Below, one piece after another: positions 16,828-25,332 of a DNA stretch of 64,000 bases; position 1 is the stretch's first letter, and every line of letters begins with the position of its first letter. Source of the stretch: Sphingobacteriales bacterium (lineage in GTDB: Bacteria; Bacteroidota; Bacteroidia; Sphingobacteriales; Sphingobacteriaceae); NCBI GenBank assembly GCA_014763615.1, contig JACXVB010000015.1, positions 1 through 64,000 of the forward strand, given 5' to 3'. A model generated the notes under the pieces. The model was not told the DNA's origin. It made no database searches and worked only from the letters and a program-made list of their open reading frames with translations. The position numbers were made by a program, and so were the translations under genes.

Positions 16828-16838
16828 GAGTAAATTTG
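16807..16838 (+). promoter_or_regulatory. Consensus Bacteroidota promoter of lat
   Basis: TTTG (16807-16810), a 20-nt spacer, then TAAATTTG (16831-16838): both elements and the spacing match the Bacteroidota housekeeping consensus exactly. Transcription should start near 16842, leaving a leader of about 13 nt. Confidence 0.8.
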
Positions 16839-16854
16839 AACAAATCAATTATAT

Positions 16855-18186
16855 ATGTATCAATTATCAGTATCTCCAAATCAAGTTAAAGAAACTTTAG
16901 GCAAACATCTTTTAACAGATGGTTACGATTTAATCTTCGACATGGAAAAAAGTGAAGGCGTTAGAATTTATGATTCTAAATATAATCGTAGTTTATTAGA
17001 TTTTTTCACCTGCTTTGCTTCTGTTCCTTTAGGTTACAATCATCCTAAAATGATGAATGATGAGGAGTTTAAGAAGAACCTATTTCTGGCTGCTATGGCC
17101 AATCCTTCTAATTCTGATATTTACACTACGCAATATGCCCAATTTGTGGATACTTTTTCTAGAGTAGGTATTCCTGATTATTTACCTCATGCTTTCTTTA
17201 TTGCAGGCGGTGGATTAGCTATTGAGAATGCACTAAAAGCAGCAATGGATTGGAAAGTGCAGAAAAATTTTGCCAAAGGCTATCGCGAGGAAAAAGGCTT
17301 TAAAGTTTTACATTTCGACCAAGCTTTCCACGGCAGAACAGGTTATACCTTAAGCTTGACCAATACTTTACCGGATAAAACTAAATGGTTTGCCAAGTTT
17401 GATTGGCCGAGAGTTTCTACCCCGAAAATACATTTCCCCTTTACTGATGCTTCTTATGAAGATTTATTAAAAAGAGAAGCTTTATCTATTGCTCAAATTA
17501 AAAAAGCGTTTGAGATTCATAAAGATGAAATCTGTTCAATCATCATTGAGCCTATTCAGTCCGAAGGTGGTGACAACCACATTCGACAGGAGTTTTTAGA
17601 ACAATTGCGAGTACTTTGTGATGAAAATGATGCGCTATTGATTTATGATGAAGTACAAACTGGAGTTGGTTTAACAGGTAAGTTTTGGTGTCACCAACAT
17701 TTTGGAGAAAAAGCTCGTCCAGATATTATTGCCTTTGGTAAGAAAATGCAAGTGTGTGGTATTCTGGCTGGAGCAAAATTAGATGAAGTGGAAACCAATG
17801 TTTTCAACGTTCCATCAAGAATAAACTCTACTTGGGGTGGTAATTTAGTGGATATGGTTCGTTCTTCTAAGATTATGGAAATTGTAGAAGAAGACCATTT
17901 ATGTGAAAATGCAGCAGAAGTTGGGGCTTATCTGCAACAACAATTGATCAAAATTTCTGAAAAAGATGAACGAGTTACCAATGTTCGTGGTCGTGGATTA
18001 TTAAGCGCTTTTGATTTTCCAACAAAAGAAATGCGAAATAAATTTGTAGAAAAAGGCATGGAACACGGCGTGATGTTCTTAGGTTGCGGAAATCAAACCA
18101 TCCGTTTCCGCCCGGCTTTAATTATTGAGAAACAACACATTGACGAAGGTTTGGAAGTGATGGAGAAGGTGTTGAAAGAGATCTAA
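16855..18186 (+). CDS. lat: L-lysine 6-transaminase
   Basis: 443 residues, class III aminotransferase. Seen are DFFTCFASVPLGYNHPKM, the cofactor region FFIAGGGLAIENALKAAMDW, FDQAFHGRTGYTLSLTN, IIIEPIQSEGGDNH, IYDEVQTGVGLTG and the Lys region IIAFGKKMQVCG. The FHGRTGYTLSLTNT and NSTWGGNLVDMVR segments fit lysine 6-transaminase, which moves the epsilon amino group of lysine to 2-oxoglutarate, the first step of lysine breakdown through 2-aminoadipate. It has its own consensus promoter and a hairpin after the stop. Confidence 0.9.
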   Translation: MYQLSVSPNQVKETLGKHLLTDGYDLIFDMEKSEGVRIYDSKYNRSLLDFFTCFASVPLGYNHPKMMNDEEFKKNLFLAAMANPSNSDIYTTQYAQFVDTFSRVGIPDYLPHAFFIAGGGLAIENALKAAMDWKVQKNFAKGYREEKGFKVLHFDQAFHGRTGYTLSLTNTLPDKTKWFAKFDWPRVSTPKIHFPFTDASYEDLLKREALSIAQIKKAFEIHKDEICSIIIEPIQSEGGDNHIRQEFLEQLRVLCDENDALLIYDEVQTGVGLTGKFWCHQHFGEKARPDIIAFGKKMQVCGILAGAKLDEVETNVFNVPSRINSTWGGNLVDMVRSSKIMEIVEEDHLCENAAEVGAYLQQQLIKISEKDERVTNVRGRGLLSAFDFPTKEMRNKFVEKGMEHGVMFLGCGNQTIRFRPALIIEKQHIDEGLEVMEKVLKEI

Positions 18187-18198
18187 GTTCATTGGTTG

Positions 18199-18234
18199 AA
18201 ATAGTTCATTAGTGATTTCACTAATGAGCTATTT
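18199..18234. terminator. Bidirectional hairpin between convergent lat and NlpC/P60 genes
   Basis: AAATAGTTCATTAGTG (18199-18214) pairs with CACTAATGAGCTATTT (18219-18234) over a four-base loop, 16 bp with a single G/T mismatch. Its position between two convergent stops suggests it ends transcription from both sides. Confidence 0.65.
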
Positions 18235-18248
18235 ACTACTGAACTTAT

Positions 18249-19037
18249 TTAAATAAATCGCTTTACAATCCTTAATCGGTGGGTATATTTATTTTGTTCC
18301 ACAGCAAAAATTCCCTGATTATCAATTCTATCAATCTTCACTCGGCCTGAAGCATGTATGATCTGACTGTTATTGAGCATAATCCCTACGTGGGTGATTC
18401 TACCTTCCTCGTTGTCAAAAAAAGCTAAATCTCCTGCTTTTGCTTCTGTTAGAAAATCTACTAATTTACCTTGCTCTGCTTGTTGCGATGCATCTCTTTT
18501 TAGCTGAATACCTAACATTTTAAAAACAATTTGTGCAAAACCAGAGCAATCTATCCCAGCATGGGTTCTGCCTCCCCACAAATAAGGTACGTTTAAAAAC
18601 ATTTTGGCGGTTTCTGTAATATCAGAAGCAAATTCCTCTTGATTAGGGATAAAAATATTACTAGAAGTTACCTGATAAATATCCTGATTTATTCTACATT
18701 TACTTGCTTCATAAAATGGCAACAAACTCCCCGCAGGCACATAAATGGGTTCTCGCAAACTTCCTTTCAAAAGCATCACATTCACCTCACGAGTTAAGAA
18801 AGTAGCTTGTTTTTCTAAATCATTCAAGAAATCTTCATTGATCTCACTAACTTGGCTTTCATTTACCCAACCCTCATAATCATCGTCTCTATTTTTGATT
18901 TTTAACCATTGGTTTTCTTGCGCTAAAATTTCAAAAGTATCCCCAAAAATGAGTTGAGAAACCATTTCAGAGCGATGTTCGGGATTAGCCCTAATCGGAA
19001 TAACTGAAAGTTGACAAATACCCAAGAAATTTTGCAT
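18249..19037 (-). CDS. NlpC/P60 peptidoglycan endopeptidase with SH3 domain
   Basis: 262 residues from the Met of MQNFLGICQLS; an ATG 48 nt earlier would add a non-conserved tail next to the divergent gene. An SH3-like segment (about 5-65, PEHRSEMVSQLIFGD to GWVNESQ) is followed by the catalytic C40 domain: GGRTHAGIDCSGFAQ supplies the Cys, THVGIM the His, and IIHASG the third site. It should cut between D-Glu and diamino acid in muropeptides. No clear signal peptide is visible, so it may act on recycled cytoplasmic fragments or use another route. Confidence 0.88.
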   Translation of the reverse strand: MQNFLGICQLSVIPIRANPEHRSEMVSQLIFGDTFEILAQENQWLKIKNRDDDYEGWVNESQVSEINEDFLNDLEKQATFLTREVNVMLLKGSLREPIYVPAGSLLPFYEASKCRINQDIYQVTSSNIFIPNQEEFASDITETAKMFLNVPYLWGGRTHAGIDCSGFAQIVFKMLGIQLKRDASQQAEQGKLVDFLTEAKAGDLAFFDNEEGRITHVGIMLNNSQIIHASGRVKIDRIDNQGIFAVEQNKYTHRLRIVKRFI

Positions 19038-19062
19038 AAAAAAGAAGCTTATAGATTGAATT

Positions 19063-19080
19063 TTGTGTAAATTAACACAA
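19063..19080. promoter_or_regulatory. CRP/FNR-like dyad in the NlpC-Usp divergent region
   Basis: TTGTGTAAATTAACACAA has perfect six-base arms (19063-19068, 19075-19080) around a six-base centre. The form TGTGT-N6-ACACA resembles CRP-family sites (TGTGA-N6-TCACA). It lies between two divergent starts only 55 bp apart. Confidence 0.4.
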
Positions 19081-19091
19081 ATCATTAAAAC

Positions 19092-19559
19092 ATGGAAAAT
19101 TTAAAGCATTTTGAAAAAATATTAATTGCGGTTGATGATTCTAAGTATTCTTACCATGCCGCTGCTTATGGATTTGACTTGGCAAAAAAATTAAATGCCA
19201 CAGTTGCTTTAGCACACATCAATGAACTTCCTGTTGCTGTAAACATTACTGGCGACCCAATCTTGGGAGATTCTGGGATGATGATTCCTGAACTTTTAGA
19301 CATCCAAAAAGAAAGAGCTGCCGCACTTTTGCAAAAGATTAAAACTGATTTTGCAAATGGCAAAGACGTAAAAGAGTTTATTGTGGAGGGAAATATTACA
19401 GGTCAAATTGTAGAAATTGCTAAAGAGTTTGATGCTTCGCTCATTGTAATGGGGACACATGGCAGAACCGGCTTTAGTCATTTTATTTCTGGTTCTGTGG
19501 CAGAACAAGTTACAAGACATGCCAAATGCCCTGTTTTAATTGTGCCCGATAAAGATTAA
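19092..19559 (+). CDS. Universal stress protein, UspA family
   Basis: 155 residues, one Usp domain. KILIAVDDSKYSYHAAAYGF opens the domain and VMGTHGRTGFSHFISGSVAE gives the G-x2-G-x9-G-S nucleotide-binding signature, so it probably binds ATP. Usp proteins support survival under starvation, oxidative and other stress. It is divergent from the NlpC/P60 gene, with a CRP/FNR-like dyad in the 54-bp gap. Confidence 0.92.
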   Translation: MENLKHFEKILIAVDDSKYSYHAAAYGFDLAKKLNATVALAHINELPVAVNITGDPILGDSGMMIPELLDIQKERAAALLQKIKTDFANGKDVKEFIVEGNITGQIVEIAKEFDASLIVMGTHGRTGFSHFISGSVAEQVTRHAKCPVLIVPDKD

Positions 19560-19598
19560 AGAAATACCAAACATTTCAAATTTCATGTAGCTTATTTT

Positions 19599-19606
19599 TA
19601 CTTTTG
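19599..19606 (+). promoter_or_regulatory. -7 promoter box of pabB
   Basis: TACTTTTG matches TAnnTTTG and lies eight bases before the ATG at 19615. TTTC (19574-19577) could be the -33 with a 21-nt spacer. The leader would be about five bases or less. Confidence 0.55.
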
Positions 19607-19614
19607 TAGGCTAA

Positions 19615-20880
19615 ATGCAGATTCATGATTCCCAAATCTTCAATTTTAAAGAGAAAGCCATTCATTGGGCCAATCAGTTTGATATTTGCTGCATTTTAGA
19701 TTCCAATCAGTACACAGACCCCTACTCAAAATTTGATTTTATTGTTGCCGCAGGTACAAAAGCTACCCTTTCGCAAAACGAAACACTTCATGCTTTTGAG
19801 GAGTTAAAAAAGTTCAGACTTCAATATCAAGGATGGATTTTTGGAGGTTTAGCTTATGATTTAAAAAATGAAATTGAGCCATTAACTTCCCAGCATCAGG
19901 ATGGAATTCAATTTCCTGATTTATTCTTTTTTGCTCCTCAATTTTTATTGATTTTGAAAGGAGGTCATTTAGAAATTATTGGTGCTGAGGAGGAGTTTAT
20001 TTGGAAACAAATCAACCAAGTTAATCCTAGAAAAGAGTCATTCCATTTTGAAAAACCGGTTATCAAATCAAGGTTTTCCAAGACAGAATACCTAAAAACG
20101 GTTCATCAAATTAAAGAGGAAATAGCACTCGGAAATATTTATGAAACCAATTTCTGCATGGAGTTTTATGCAGAAGATGCTGAAATTCATCCCTTAGATA
20201 CTTATTTAAAACTCAATCAGCTTTCACCTACTCCTTTTTCTAATTATTTTAAATGGTTTGATAAATATATTTTATCCGCTACACCAGAGCGGTTTTTATC
20301 TAAAAGAGGCCAAAAACTGATCTCGCAACCCATTAAAGGTACCGCGAAGCGAAGCGGAAATCTTGATGAAGACGAGCAGATTAAAAGAGAATTGGTAAAT
20401 CATCCCAAAGAAAAGCAAGAAAATGTGATGATTGTGGATTTAGTGCGGAATGATTTGACTAAATCAGCAAAAAAAGGAAGTGTAAAAGTAGAAGAACTTT
20501 TTGGAGTGTATAGCTTTAAACAAGTGCATCAAATGATTTCTACAGTGGTTTGTGAGTTAAATGAAGATATCCATCCGATTGACGCTATCAAAAATACATT
20601 TCCAATGGGCAGCATGACAGGTGCTCCAAAAATTAAAGCCATGCAATTAATGGAGCATTACGAGCGCACAAAGAGAGGCATTTACTCCGGTGCTGTGGGT
20701 TATTTTTCTCCAGACGATGATTTTGATTTTAATGTGATTATCAGAACCATACTTTATCATTCCACAAAAAAATACCTATCATTTCAGGTAGGGAGTGCCA
20801 TTACTTTTTATGCTGATGCAGAAAAAGAATATGAAGAATGCTTACTAAAAGTGAAAGCTATTCTAGAGGTGCTATCCTAA
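19615..20880 (+). CDS. pabB: Aminodeoxychorismate synthase component I (PabB/TrpE family)
   Basis: 421 residues, chorismate-binding family. Signature segments are GNIYETNFCMEFYAE, ILSATPERFLSKRGQKLISQ, PIKGTAKRS, ENVMIVDLVRNDLTKSAKKG and FPMGSMTGAPKIKAMQLME. It aminates chorismate, most likely to 4-amino-4-deoxychorismate for folate. A TrpE role is less likely because no trp genes are near and the form is short. The glutamine amidotransferase partner is not in the window. A class IV aminotransferase 6 kb upstream could supply the lyase step, and folC lies further on. Confidence 0.85.
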   Translation: MQIHDSQIFNFKEKAIHWANQFDICCILDSNQYTDPYSKFDFIVAAGTKATLSQNETLHAFEELKKFRLQYQGWIFGGLAYDLKNEIEPLTSQHQDGIQFPDLFFFAPQFLLILKGGHLEIIGAEEEFIWKQINQVNPRKESFHFEKPVIKSRFSKTEYLKTVHQIKEEIALGNIYETNFCMEFYAEDAEIHPLDTYLKLNQLSPTPFSNYFKWFDKYILSATPERFLSKRGQKLISQPIKGTAKRSGNLDEDEQIKRELVNHPKEKQENVMIVDLVRNDLTKSAKKGSVKVEELFGVYSFKQVHQMISTVVCELNEDIHPIDAIKNTFPMGSMTGAPKIKAMQLMEHYERTKRGIYSGAVGYFSPDDDFDFNVIIRTILYHSTKKYLSFQVGSAITFYADAEKEYEECLLKVKAILEVLS

Positions 20881-20905
20881 AAAAATAAAATGATGCGGCG
20901 TTTTT

Positions 20906-21718
20906 CTATTTAGCTCGATAATACTTCATCGCTTCTGGAATATATTTTTTGATGTCCGAGATTCGTGTTTCATCACTAGGGTGAGTACTCAAAAATTCTG
21001 GGGGTGTCTGCCCTGTATTTTGTGCGGCCATACGTTGCCAAAAAATTAAAGCATCATTAGGATTATAGCCTGCCATCGCCATAAATGTTAAACCCAGTCT
21101 ATCTGCTTCAGATTCTTGCTTTCTAGACATCGGCAATAAAACTCCTGTTTGAGCCCCTATACCAAAAACTTGATCGAACACCTGCATTCCTGCTTCAGAT
21201 TTAGTGATAGCCGTACCTATGATTGAGCCTAAGCCTTGAGCGATCATTTGCTGAGAGTATCTTTCATTGGCATGCTTTGCTATTGCATGAGCAATTTCAT
21301 GACCCATTACGGTTGCTAATCCGGCATCGGTTTTTGCTACTGGAAGAATTCCTGTGTAAACAGCTACTTTCCCACCTGGCATACACCAAGCATTAACTTC
21401 CTTACTTTCAACCAAATTAAATTCCCATTTATAACCAGCAATTTGGTCTGCATAACCTTTATCATTCATAAACTTTGTAACCGCAACAGCAATACGCTCT
21501 CCGATAGCTTTCACCCTTCTACTTTCTGAAGTATTGTAGATTACTTTGGTTGAAGGATCTTTAAGAAACTGGTTATAGCTTTGCACAGCCATTTGCTGCA
21601 TTTCTGCATCACTTACTAAATTAGCTTGTTTTCTCCCAGTTAAAGGAACAGTAGAACATGAAGCCATAAAAAAAACGAGAGTTAAGATATAACCCCTTTT
21701 AATCCCTTTGATTATCAT
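20906..21718 (-). CDS. M48-family metalloprotease lipoprotein
   Basis: 270 residues. The signal ends in VFFMASCS, a lipobox with Cys at about 21. VMGHEIAHAIAKHANERYS contains the zinc motif HExxH, and the downstream ESEADRLGL supplies the third ligand. It belongs to the periplasmic M48 proteases related to LoiP/YcaL that degrade damaged outer-membrane proteins. It is the last gene of the minus-strand group DUF4783-nadC-plsY-M48 and starts seven bases after plsY. The convergent pabB stop is 25 nt away. Confidence 0.88.
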   Translation of the reverse strand: MIIKGIKRGYILTLVFFMASCSTVPLTGRKQANLVSDAEMQQMAVQSYNQFLKDPSTKVIYNTSESRRVKAIGERIAVAVTKFMNDKGYADQIAGYKWEFNLVESKEVNAWCMPGGKVAVYTGILPVAKTDAGLATVMGHEIAHAIAKHANERYSQQMIAQGLGSIIGTAITKSEAGMQVFDQVFGIGAQTGVLLPMSRKQESEADRLGLTFMAMAGYNPNDALIFWQRMAAQNTGQTPPEFLSTHPSDETRISDIKKYIPEAMKYYRAK

Positions 21719-21725
21719 AAATTGT

Positions 21726-22376
21726 TTATTGAATATGTTTCTTTTTAAACAGATTTACTTTGGATTCTTTGCCTCTTAATAATCGTTCAATATTCTTTTG
21801 ATGAGTCACTAAAATGAGTACACAAATACACATCCCATAAATCACGATTGCTTTTACTGAGACCTGATAAATAAATATCACACTAAAAGTAAAAGTAAAA
21901 CCTGCAGATATGGAACTTAGCGAAACGTATCTAGTAAATAAAAGAACGATTAAAAAAACCAGCACACAAAGTAAAGCTGCAGGAAGATGAACTGCTAAAA
22001 TCATTCCAAATAGCGTGGCGATGCCCTTACCCCCTCTAAACCCTGCAAACACAGGAAATAGATGTCCCATAACTGCTACAATTCCTAAGGCTAACTGATA
22101 ATTTACATATTGTATAGAATGCTCAGGACCGGTTACTGATAAACCAATAAAGAAAGCTAAGTTTGTGGCAGTCCAACCTTTAAAAATATCAATCAACATT
22201 ACGGGAATTCCTGCTTTTTTACCTAAAACTCTAAAGGTATTGGTTGCTCCGGCATTACCGCTACCATATTCCCTCACATCTATACCGTAAAACGCCTGAC
22301 CAATCCATACGGCAGTGGGAATAGAACCAAAAAGGTAGGCTAATAAGAGTGCTCCAATAGAATAAACTGATATCAT
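21726..22376 (-). CDS. plsY: Glycerol-3-phosphate acyltransferase PlsY
   Basis: 216 residues, an integral membrane protein with about five helices. The three family motifs are visible: AYLFGSIPTAVWIGQ, the GSGNAGATNTFRVLGKKAG loop, and GHLFPVFAGFRGGKGIAT. It acylates glycerol-3-phosphate from acyl-phosphate, the first step of phospholipid synthesis. It follows nadC by 48 nt on the same strand and precedes the M48 lipoprotein. Confidence 0.95.
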   Translation of the reverse strand: MISVYSIGALLLAYLFGSIPTAVWIGQAFYGIDVREYGSGNAGATNTFRVLGKKAGIPVMLIDIFKGWTATNLAFFIGLSVTGPEHSIQYVNYQLALGIVAVMGHLFPVFAGFRGGKGIATLFGMILAVHLPAALLCVLVFLIVLLFTRYVSLSSISAGFTFTFSVIFIYQVSVKAIVIYGMCICVLILVTHQKNIERLLRGKESKVNLFKKKHIQ

Positions 22377-22424
22377 GAAGCTGACTTTATTTTATGAAAT
22401 GCTTTTTCAAAATCCAAACTAAAT

Positions 22425-23273
22425 CTAATTAATCACTGCTTTTAGGCTCATATCTAAGCTTTTAACAGAATGTGTTAAAGCACCCATAGAAATGTAATCT
22501 ACACCGCATTGCGCATAAGCTAAAGCATTATCTTCTGTTATGCCTCCAGATGCTTCGGTAATAAATCGTCCGGCCACCAAACTTACCGCTTTCCTTAAGT
22601 TTTCAAAATTAAAATTATCGAGCAATATTCTATCAACTCCACCAACTTTTAAAACTTCTTTTAACTCACTTAGATTTCTTACTTCAATTTCAATTTGTAA
22701 TTTCTTATGATTGGTTTTTAAATAATTTTTTGCCGATTGAATTGCCGAAGCAATCCCTCCTGCATAATCCACATGATTATCTTTTATCAATATCATATCA
22801 TACAAACCAAAACGATGATTAACACCGCCACCAATCAGTACTGCTTCTTTCTCTAGAAATCGCAAATTTGGAGTGGTTTTTCTGGTATCTAGAACCTTAG
22901 TTTTGGTATTTGATAATGATTTTACAATCCGATGAGTGGTTGTAGCAATACCACTCATCCTTTGCATGGTATTAAGTACCAAACGCTCAGCAATAAGGAT
23001 AGACCGTGAGTTTCCGCTCACGTAAAGTACAATATCACCAACTTTAACAGTTTCTCCATCTTTAATCATCAATTCCACAGATAGATGCTCATCCACTTCC
23101 TTGAAAATTTCTAATGCAACAGCAACGCCTGCAATAACGCCATCTTCTTTCACTAAAAGTTTGGCTTTACCAGTTGCAGAAGGAGGAATGGTGGAAAATG
23201 AGGTATGATCTCCATCTCCGATATCTTCAATTAATGCACTTTTTATAAATCGATGTAGTGTAGTTGTATCCAA
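22425..23273 (-). CDS. nadC: Nicotinate-nucleotide diphosphorylase (carboxylating)
   Basis: 282 residues from a TTG start (MDTTTLHRFIKSAL). Typical NadC segments are EDIGDGDHTS, LVLNTMQRMSGIATTTHRIV, KVLDTRKTTPNLRFLEKEAV, GGVNHRFGLYDMILIKDNH and ASGGI near the end. It makes nicotinate mononucleotide from quinolinate and PRPP in de novo NAD synthesis. A perfect -7 box lies 17 nt upstream, so it can be transcribed apart from the DUF4783 gene before it. Confidence 0.95.
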   Translation of the reverse strand: MDTTTLHRFIKSALIEDIGDGDHTSFSTIPPSATGKAKLLVKEDGVIAGVAVALEIFKEVDEHLSVELMIKDGETVKVGDIVLYVSGNSRSILIAERLVLNTMQRMSGIATTTHRIVKSLSNTKTKVLDTRKTTPNLRFLEKEAVLIGGGVNHRFGLYDMILIKDNHVDYAGGIASAIQSAKNYLKTNHKKLQIEIEVRNLSELKEVLKVGGVDRILLDNFNFENLRKAVSLVAGRFITEASGGITEDNALAYAQCGVDYISMGALTHSVKSLDMSLKAVIN

Positions 23274-23290
23274 AGTTTACATTTTTGAAC

Positions 23291-23298
23291 CAAAAATA
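23291..23298 (-). promoter_or_regulatory. -7 promoter box of nadC
   Basis: TATTTTTG on the minus strand is a perfect TAnnTTTG, 17 nt before the TTG start at 23273. No -33 TTG at the usual distance was found. Confidence 0.4.
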
Positions 23299-23315
23299 TA
23301 AACTTTTCCTTTGGA

Positions 23316-23708
23316 TTAGTCTTTATTTTCCTCAATTCTTATTTCAGAAATGGTGAAGTTGCCTGATGCATTCTTGAGCTCATAACTGATTCTGAAATTT
23401 CCTTTCGAGGTTGCCAACAACATCACCCCAAACTTATAATTGGCATTAGAAACTACTTTATGGATAACTTTAACACCAATTGGGGGATGTTTAGCAAAAA
23501 AATCTTTCAAAATTAAGGATGCTTGACTAGCAGAATAAATATCATCTTGATCTAAAACTGATAACTCAACAGTTGAGGAAAATAAACCCGAAATAGCTTT
23601 TACATCAGCATTTTTACAATAGTTTGCAACGTCATCAATCACATCAAAAGCAAAAGACACTTTGAAAAATAAAAGTAATATCAGTGTATAACTAAATTTC
23701 ATTTTCAT
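23316..23708 (-). CDS. DUF4783 exported protein
   Basis: 130 residues. Signal peptide about 1-20 (LILLLFFKVSFA). The rest has the NTF2-like layout of DUF4783: VANYCKNADVKAISGLFSSTVELSVL, ASLILKDFFAKHPPIGVKVI, then paired strands. Found in many Bacteroidota next to nadC, as here, but without a known role. It is the first gene of the minus-strand group and diverges from gpmI. Confidence 0.8.
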   Translation of the reverse strand: MKMKFSYTLILLLFFKVSFAFDVIDDVANYCKNADVKAISGLFSSTVELSVLDQDDIYSASQASLILKDFFAKHPPIGVKVIHKVVSNANYKFGVMLLATSKGNFRISYELKNASGNFTISEIRIEENKD

Positions 23709-23759
23709 GTTTAAAAAGAATAATCCATAAATAATGCCATAATTTAGTTAAAGTACATT

Positions 23760-23779
23760 ATTAAAACAAATGTTTTAAT
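23760..23779. promoter_or_regulatory. 20-bp palindrome in the DUF4783-gpmI divergent region
   Basis: ATTAAAACA (23760-23768) and TGTTTTAAT (23771-23779) form a perfect dyad around AA. It is centred about 41 bp upstream of the predicted gpmI transcription start and about 60 bp from the DUF4783 start. It is AT-rich, so it may be chance, but it is well placed for an operator. Confidence 0.4.
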
Positions 23780-23799
23780 TTCTTGTCCATCCTAATTTT

Positions 23800-23807
23800 T
23801 ATATTTG
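23800..23807 (+). promoter_or_regulatory. -7 promoter box of gpmI
   Basis: TATATTTG is a perfect TAnnTTTG and ends four bases before the GTG start at 23812, predicting a leaderless mRNA. The -33 element is weak. Confidence 0.55.
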
Positions 23808-23811
23808 CCTT

Positions 23812-25332
23812 GTGAAAAGTAAAAAAGTTGCCCTCTTAATTTTAGATGGCTGGGGTTATGGAAAAAATGACTCTTCAAATGCCATCCTTGCTGCAAATAC
23901 TCCGTTTTTTGATAGCTGTTTAAAAAATTATCCAAATTCTAAATTGGAAGCTTCCGGAGAAGCCGTTGGTTTGCCTGCCGGGCAAATGGGAAATTCTGAA
24001 GTTGGACACATGAATTTAGGAGCAGGCAGAGTAGTTTATCAAGAATTAGGTAGAATCCATAAAGCCGTTAAAGACGGTGAGTTGAGGACAAATGAGGTGC
24101 TAAAATCTGCATTCACTTATGCCAAAGAACAAAATAAAAATGTACACTTTATAGGTTTAGTTTCTGATGGTGGTGTACATGCTCATACGCTGCACTTAAA
24201 GGGTTTGTGCGATGCTGCAAAATCCTTCGATCTTGAAAAAGTTTATATCCATGCTTTTATGGACGGTAGAGATACAGACCCTAATTCTGGGGTTGGATAC
24301 TTAAAAAGTATGAACCAATACCTAGAAAACTCAACAGGAGAAATTGTATCAGTAATTGGGAGGTATTACGCTATGGACCGTGATAACCGTTGGGAAAGAG
24401 TGAAGTTAGCTTATGATTTGATGGTTAATGGCGAAGGAAAAAAAGTAAACAATTTAGTTGAAGGCGTGGAGGCTTCTTACCAAAATGGCGTAACCGACGA
24501 GTTTATCAAACCTTTGGTAAAAACCGATGCAAACGGAAATCCAATTGCCACCATAAAAGAAGGTGATGTGGTTATTTGTTTCAATTTCAGGACAGATAGA
24601 GGCAGAGAAATCACAATTGCGCTCACTCAAAAAGAATTTCCTGAACAGGAAATGAAACCTTTGAATCTACATTATATCACCATGACTACTTACGACGAAA
24701 CTTTCAAAAACGTTCAAGTAGTTTTCACTAAAGATGATTTGGTAAACACTTTGGGGGAAGTTTTAGCTAATCATCATAAAAATCAAATCAGAATTGCTGA
24801 AACAGAGAAATATCCACACGTTACCTTCTTCTTCTCAGGAGGTAGAGAAAAAGAATTTGAAAACGAGAAAAGAATCATGATTCCGTCTCCGAAAGTGGCT
24901 ACTTATGATTTACAACCAGAAATGAGCGCAGCAGGAATTAGAGATGCTATTATTCCTGAAATTAAGAAAGCTTGGGCTGATTTTATCTGTTTAAATTTTG
25001 CCAATCCTGATATGGTTGGTCATACAGGAGTTTTTGATGCTGTTGTTAAAGCTGTGGAAACAGTAGATGCTTGTGCAAAAGCAGTGGTAGATGCCGGTTT
25101 AGAAAATGGTTACTCTTTTATCATCATTGCCGACCATGGAAATGCGGATTATATGATTAACGAAGACGGCTCCGCAAATACCGCACACACCACCAATTTA
25201 GTGCCTTGCATTTTAATTGACGAGGATTACAAGCAAATAAAAGATGGAAAATTAGGAGATATTGCTCCAACTATTTTGAAAATGCTTGGATTAGAGATTC
25301 CAAAGGAAATGGGAGGAGAAATCCTAATCTGA
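23812..25332 (+). CDS. gpmI: 2,3-bisphosphoglycerate-independent phosphoglycerate mutase
   Basis: 506 residues from GTG, the usual length. KVALLILDGWGYG opens the metal-binding phosphatase domain, GNSEVGHMNLGAGR holds the phosphorylated Ser (S62), and HAFMDGRDTDP, CFNFRTDRGREIT, NFANPDMVGHTG and IIADHGNADYM give further metal and substrate sites. It interconverts 3- and 2-phosphoglycerate in glycolysis and gluconeogenesis, with manganese. The start is fixed because no other start codon precedes the conserved KVALLILDGWG, yet the -7 box is only four bases away. Confidence 0.97.
   Translation: MKSKKVALLILDGWGYGKNDSSNAILAANTPFFDSCLKNYPNSKLEASGEAVGLPAGQMGNSEVGHMNLGAGRVVYQELGRIHKAVKDGELRTNEVLKSAFTYAKEQNKNVHFIGLVSDGGVHAHTLHLKGLCDAAKSFDLEKVYIHAFMDGRDTDPNSGVGYLKSMNQYLENSTGEIVSVIGRYYAMDRDNRWERVKLAYDLMVNGEGKKVNNLVEGVEASYQNGVTDEFIKPLVKTDANGNPIATIKEGDVVICFNFRTDRGREITIALTQKEFPEQEMKPLNLHYITMTTYDETFKNVQVVFTKDDLVNTLGEVLANHHKNQIRIAETEKYPHVTFFFSGGREKEFENEKRIMIPSPKVATYDLQPEMSAAGIRDAIIPEIKKAWADFICLNFANPDMVGHTGVFDAVVKAVETVDACAKAVVDAGLENGYSFIIIADHGNADYMINEDGSANTAHTTNLVPCILIDEDYKQIKDGKLGDIAPTILKMLGLEIPKEMGGEILI

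Noticed and set aside
23961-24010. Palindrome TTTGCC-TGCCG-GGCAAA in gpmI
   Set aside because: It lies in codons for the conserved LPAGQMGNSEVGH motif, so coding constraint explains it.
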